Source: Bog-756 sp963710495 (lineage in GTDB: Bacteria > Actinomycetota > Acidimicrobiia > Acidimicrobiales > RAAP-2). Taken from it: a stretch of DNA of 64,000 bases. The notes beneath the pieces are model-generated. The model was not told where the DNA came from and made no database searches. It was given only the letters and a program-made list of their open reading frames with translations. The stretch lies in the NCBI GenBank assembly GCA_963710495.1, contig CAVQAI010000012.1, forward strand, positions 248,001-312,000. The letters run 5' to 3'. Made by a program: the position numbers and the translations under genes. The number at the start of each line of letters is the position of its first letter. Position 1 is the first letter of the stretch. Of this stretch, positions 61,489 to 64,000 are shown one piece after another.

Positions 61489-62550
61489 GTGACCGCCCCG
61501 GTGGACACCTTGGCCGACCTGTGGGCCTGGTTCGCCGACCGGCAGTTCCGAGGGTACTCACCCCTCTACGAGCGCATCGCCCGCGCCGTGTCCACCAGCA
61601 CCGAGGTGCTCCGGCTCCAGCAGGAGGCGCCGCCCGAGGCCCACCTGCCCCCGGTGCTGCTCGGCGCAGTCCACTTTCTCCTGCTCGGCGGTCTCGACCA
61701 CCCGCTGGGCGACGTCTATGCCGGACGATCCTCCGGCGACCCGGGTCCGCTGTTCGTCGGTCTCTGCCGAGAGCACGGTGACGAGCTCTCGGCCCTGCTC
61801 CAGGTCCGACGGGTCCAGACCAACGACTGCGGCCGCAGCGCTCTACTCGGCCCCGGGCTGACCTGGCTGGGCGACCGGGTCCCGGGTCCCAAGGCCCTGG
61901 TCGATGTGGGAGCCAGCGCCGGGCTCAACCTGATCGCTGACCGCTACCGGCTCGACTACGGCCCGCTCGGCGCGACCGGGCCACCCGACTCCCCGGTGCA
62001 GATCCGCTGTGGCGTGGCCGGCGGTCATCCGCCGATCGCCTCACGGTTGCCGGAGTTCGTCTCACGCCAGGGCCTCGACCGATCGCCGATCGACCTGGCC
62101 GATCCGGATGACGCCCGATGGTTGCTGGCCTGCGTGTGGCCGGACACCGGGCGCCTCGAGCGGACGGCGGCCTCCATCCGTCTCGCCCAGGAGTCCCTGC
62201 CCACCGTTCACATGGGTGATGCTGTCGAGGACCTGCCCGGCCTGCTCGACGGGCTCGATGACGGGGTGACCGCGGTGGTGTCGAACACGTGGTCGTTCTC
62301 GTACCTGGGGCGAGAGCAGCGACAGGACTATGTCGACGTCCTGGCCGAGGCCTCGCGACGCCGACCGGTGGCATGGCTGATGGCCGACGACGGATCGGTG
62401 CTGGACGAGGTTGCCGGCCTGGAGTCGGGGGATCCGGGGGACCAGGCACTCGGTGCCGTGGTCTTCGACCGGGGTGCGGCCTCCACCCATACCGTGCTCG
62501 CCGGTGTGCACCAGCACGGCGCCTGGATCGACTGGCGCATCTCCGGTTGA
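61489..62550 (+). CDS. DUF2332-family protein
   Basis: 353 residues from GTG 61489. WAWFADRQFRGYSPLYERIARAV, LPPVLLGAVHFLLLGG, LVDVGASAGLNLIADRYRLD (methyltransferase-like Gly-rich loop) and PLPG-type VVSNTWSFSYLG are family markers. The GASAGLNL loop suggests a SAM-dependent-methyltransferase-like fold; function is not established. It stands alone between secreted and hemerythrin-like genes. Confidence 0.88.
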   Translation: MTAPVDTLADLWAWFADRQFRGYSPLYERIARAVSTSTEVLRLQQEAPPEAHLPPVLLGAVHFLLLGGLDHPLGDVYAGRSSGDPGPLFVGLCREHGDELSALLQVRRVQTNDCGRSALLGPGLTWLGDRVPGPKALVDVGASAGLNLIADRYRLDYGPLGATGPPDSPVQIRCGVAGGHPPIASRLPEFVSRQGLDRSPIDLADPDDARWLLACVWPDTGRLERTAASIRLAQESLPTVHMGDAVEDLPGLLDGLDDGVTAVVSNTWSFSYLGREQRQDYVDVLAEASRRRPVAWLMADDGSVLDEVAGLESGDPGDQALGAVVFDRGAASTHTVLAGVHQHGAWIDWRISG

Positions 62551-62610
62551 AGGCGGTGCCGGCCCGCAGACGGTCCGGTCCGACCCCGGGATCACCGGTG
62601 ACGACTCTGG

Positions 62611-63299
62611 TCAGGACGAGGGGATGGCCCGCACCTCGGCGATGAAGGCGTTGAAGGCCGGCTCCCACTCGTCGGCCCACAGTTGCTGGAGGGGCGGTGG
62701 CATGCCGGCCAGCATCCCCGACCGCTGCTCGTCGGTGAGTCCTTCGCGGACGAGCCCGAGGGCCAGCCACGGCTTGTCGCCGGTGAAGACGCTCAGGGCA
62801 TGGCCGGGCAGCTGCGCCCACTCGTCGGGCGAGAGATAGGCCGAGGCGATCGGCAGCACCTCGTCCTCCTCCTCGGTCAGATGCGGGTCCAGGATGTGCT
62901 GCACCAGCGAGAAAGCATCGACGATGCGACCGGCGCTGACCGGCGTCGGATCCGAGCGCCAGGCGTCCAGAGTCGACCGGGCATCGGCCATCGGCGCATC
63001 GAGGAGGCGGTGCTGCCCCTCGATGCGGGACAGGAGACTCAGCTCGCCGAGGCAGCGTTCCTTGAGCACCGGGTAGATCAGGTCGTCCTCTCCCCGGTGG
63101 TGGGCCTGGAACTCCACCAGTCCCGACTCCGGACGAGGACTCGCACCACGTTCTCGAGAAAGGACGAGGCGGTCGCCACCGCGGCGGGATCGCCTCGCGA
63201 ACCGGCCACCAGCTCGTCGGCCGAGCCGAGTGATGACAGGAGGGCGTCATGGACGGCGAGCATGTCGTTGGTATCGGTCGCGTAAGTGCCGTCGGTCAT
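62611..63299 (-). CDS. Hemerythrin-like (HHE) domain protein, one frameshift
   Basis: The first frame (ATG 63299, GGGAGGA upstream) reads MLAVHDALLSSLGSADELV and AATASSFLENVVRVLV, then a missing base near 63130-63135 shifts it to LVEFQAHHRGEDDLIYPVLKE, IEGQHRLLDAPMAD and LVQHILDPHLTEEEDEVLPI. The H, HxxxE and HxxxxE/D positions fit a di-iron four-helix hemerythrin-like bundle. About 230 residues if intact. It could sense oxygen or nitric oxide or store iron; not determined. The gene is intact only after a one-base correction. Confidence 0.72.
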
Positions 63300-63496
63300 G
63301 ACCCTGGTCCTCCCGTCCGCCGCCGCCCCTCGGTTCTGCGACACGATACCCGGGGTGGCGAACGAGCGGCCGACCGTCGGAACGAGCTCAGGGCAGTTGG
63401 CCGACACCCCGGCCCGCCGCGACCTCAGGCCTACGCCGTGTGGAGTGCCGTCCGCCTCCGGCTGGCCACGAACCGCCGGAACGGCTCAAGTCGGGG

Positions 63497-64000
63497 TCAG
63501 GCAAAACGTCGGGCCGCCGACTCGGCCTGGGTCCGGTAGCCACCACCGAAGAGCACGGTGTGGACGAGGAGTGGGTAGAGCTGGAACAGTGCGACCCGCT
63601 CCTCCCACCCCGGGCTCAACGGGCGAACCTCGCAATAGGCGGCCCGCAAACGGTCGGGTACCTCGCCGAAGAGGCCGAGCATGGCGAGGTCCTCCTCGGC
63701 GTGTCCGCCGTGGACGGAAGGGTCGATGACCCATGCCCGGCCATCGGACCCGAACAGCACGTTCCCCCACCAGAGATCCCCGTGGAGGAGGGCGGGCCCA
63801 CCGGGCGGGAGCAGTTCGCCGAGCCTGCCGACGACCGGGCTCACGACGGCCTCGAGCCGGCACCTGGCGGCCAGTTCCATGAGGCGGGTGCCGTAGAAGG
63901 CAACGGCATCGGGCGATGGCGCGGGATCGACGCGACAGGAGCCGATCCACGACGAGCCCCCGCCCCAACGGGGGAAGGGGGCCCGGTGCAGCGTCGCCAG
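63497..64000 (-). CDS. Fructosamine-kinase-family protein, 5' part beyond window
   Basis: The frame is open from the right edge to the stop at 63497. APFPRWGGGSSWIGSC, LLHGDLWWGNVLFGSDG (catalytic-loop HGD), VIDPSVHGGHAEEDLAML (DPS metal loop) and YPLLVHTVLFGGGY are fructosamine/ketosamine-3-kinase markers. It would phosphorylate fructosamines on proteins or small amines. Only the C-terminal ~167 residues are present. The internal ATG at 63880 is not the start. Confidence 0.88.
   Translation of the reverse strand: MATLHRAPFPRWGGGSSWIGSCRVDPAPSPDAVAFYGTRLMELAARCRLEAVVSPVVGRLGELLPPGGPALLHGDLWWGNVLFGSDGRAWVIDPSVHGGHAEEDLAMLGLFGEVPDRLRAAYCEVRPLSPGWEERVALFQLYPLLVHTVLFGGGYRTQAESAARRFA

Noticed and set aside
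1..64000. CRISPR array, defence system, insertion sequence, rRNA or complete tRNA
   Set aside because: No spaced repeats, no Cas, toxin-antitoxin, restriction or transposase motifs, and no full tRNA or rRNA were seen.

Overview
The window reads as a chromosomal segment of a high-GC actinomycete-type bacterium, most plausibly an Actinomycetota lineage near the Acidimicrobiia. Support comes from abundant GTG starts, two LLM-type (F420-dependent family) oxidoreductases, a LytR-CpsA-Psr cell-wall enzyme, a RodZ-like protein, an MMPL protein, a WYL regulator, a DUF2332 protein and several acyl-CoA synthetase/amidohydrolase genes. The placement is inferred from gene content; no rRNA, complete tRNA or other taxonomic marker is present.

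Layout. 1-5.2 kb is a visibly lower-GC accessory stretch: a secreted repeat protein running off the left edge, a frameshifted secreted protein, two tRNA 3'-end remnants, a HAD hydrolase coupled to a frameshifted ParB-like gene, and a STAS/universal-stress pair. 5.2-16.4 kb holds a lipoprotein and UPF0104 membrane protein, a TesB-like thioesterase, a metallo-beta-lactamase-fold enzyme, a large secreted purple-acid-phosphatase-like protein, a GGDEF-EAL c-di-GMP protein and a DMT-type permease. 16.4-23.8 kb is a catabolic-looking block: VOC and nitroreductase proteins, amidohydrolase/acyl-CoA synthetase/SRPBCC operon, an ArsC-like/LLM/EthD-like operon, and a second amidohydrolase behind four perfect 23-bp tandem repeats. 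23.8-28.1 kb carries a DUF4331 gene set, a beta-carbonic anhydrase, a 5'-truncated BlaI-like gene and a RodZ-like gene. 28-44 kb is regulatory and transport: pirin, BVMO, LCP, TetR with an MFS exporter (promoter and operator visible), a WYL regulator and DinB-like gene sharing a 29-bp palindrome, a KimA-like APC permease, a chorismate-lyase-like protein, and an MFS exporter fused to a winged helix. 44-47.7 kb has the DUF1800/DUF1501 pair and an internally shortened MMPL protein. 47.7-54.2 kb is a carbohydrate block (sulfatase, GH13, N-acetylglucosamine-kinase-like ATPase, GH4). 54.2-64 kb has an LLM enzyme, SDR, SnoaL-like protein, a secreted CocE-type hydrolase, a frameshifted acyl-CoA ligase, a small secreted protein, DUF2332, a frameshifted hemerythrin-like protein and a partial fructosamine kinase at the right edge.

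At least nine single-base frame breaks interrupt otherwise well-preserved families. Their scatter among intact neighbours suggests unpolished assembly indels as much as true decay. No CRISPR array, insertion sequence, transposase, integrase or replication origin was seen.
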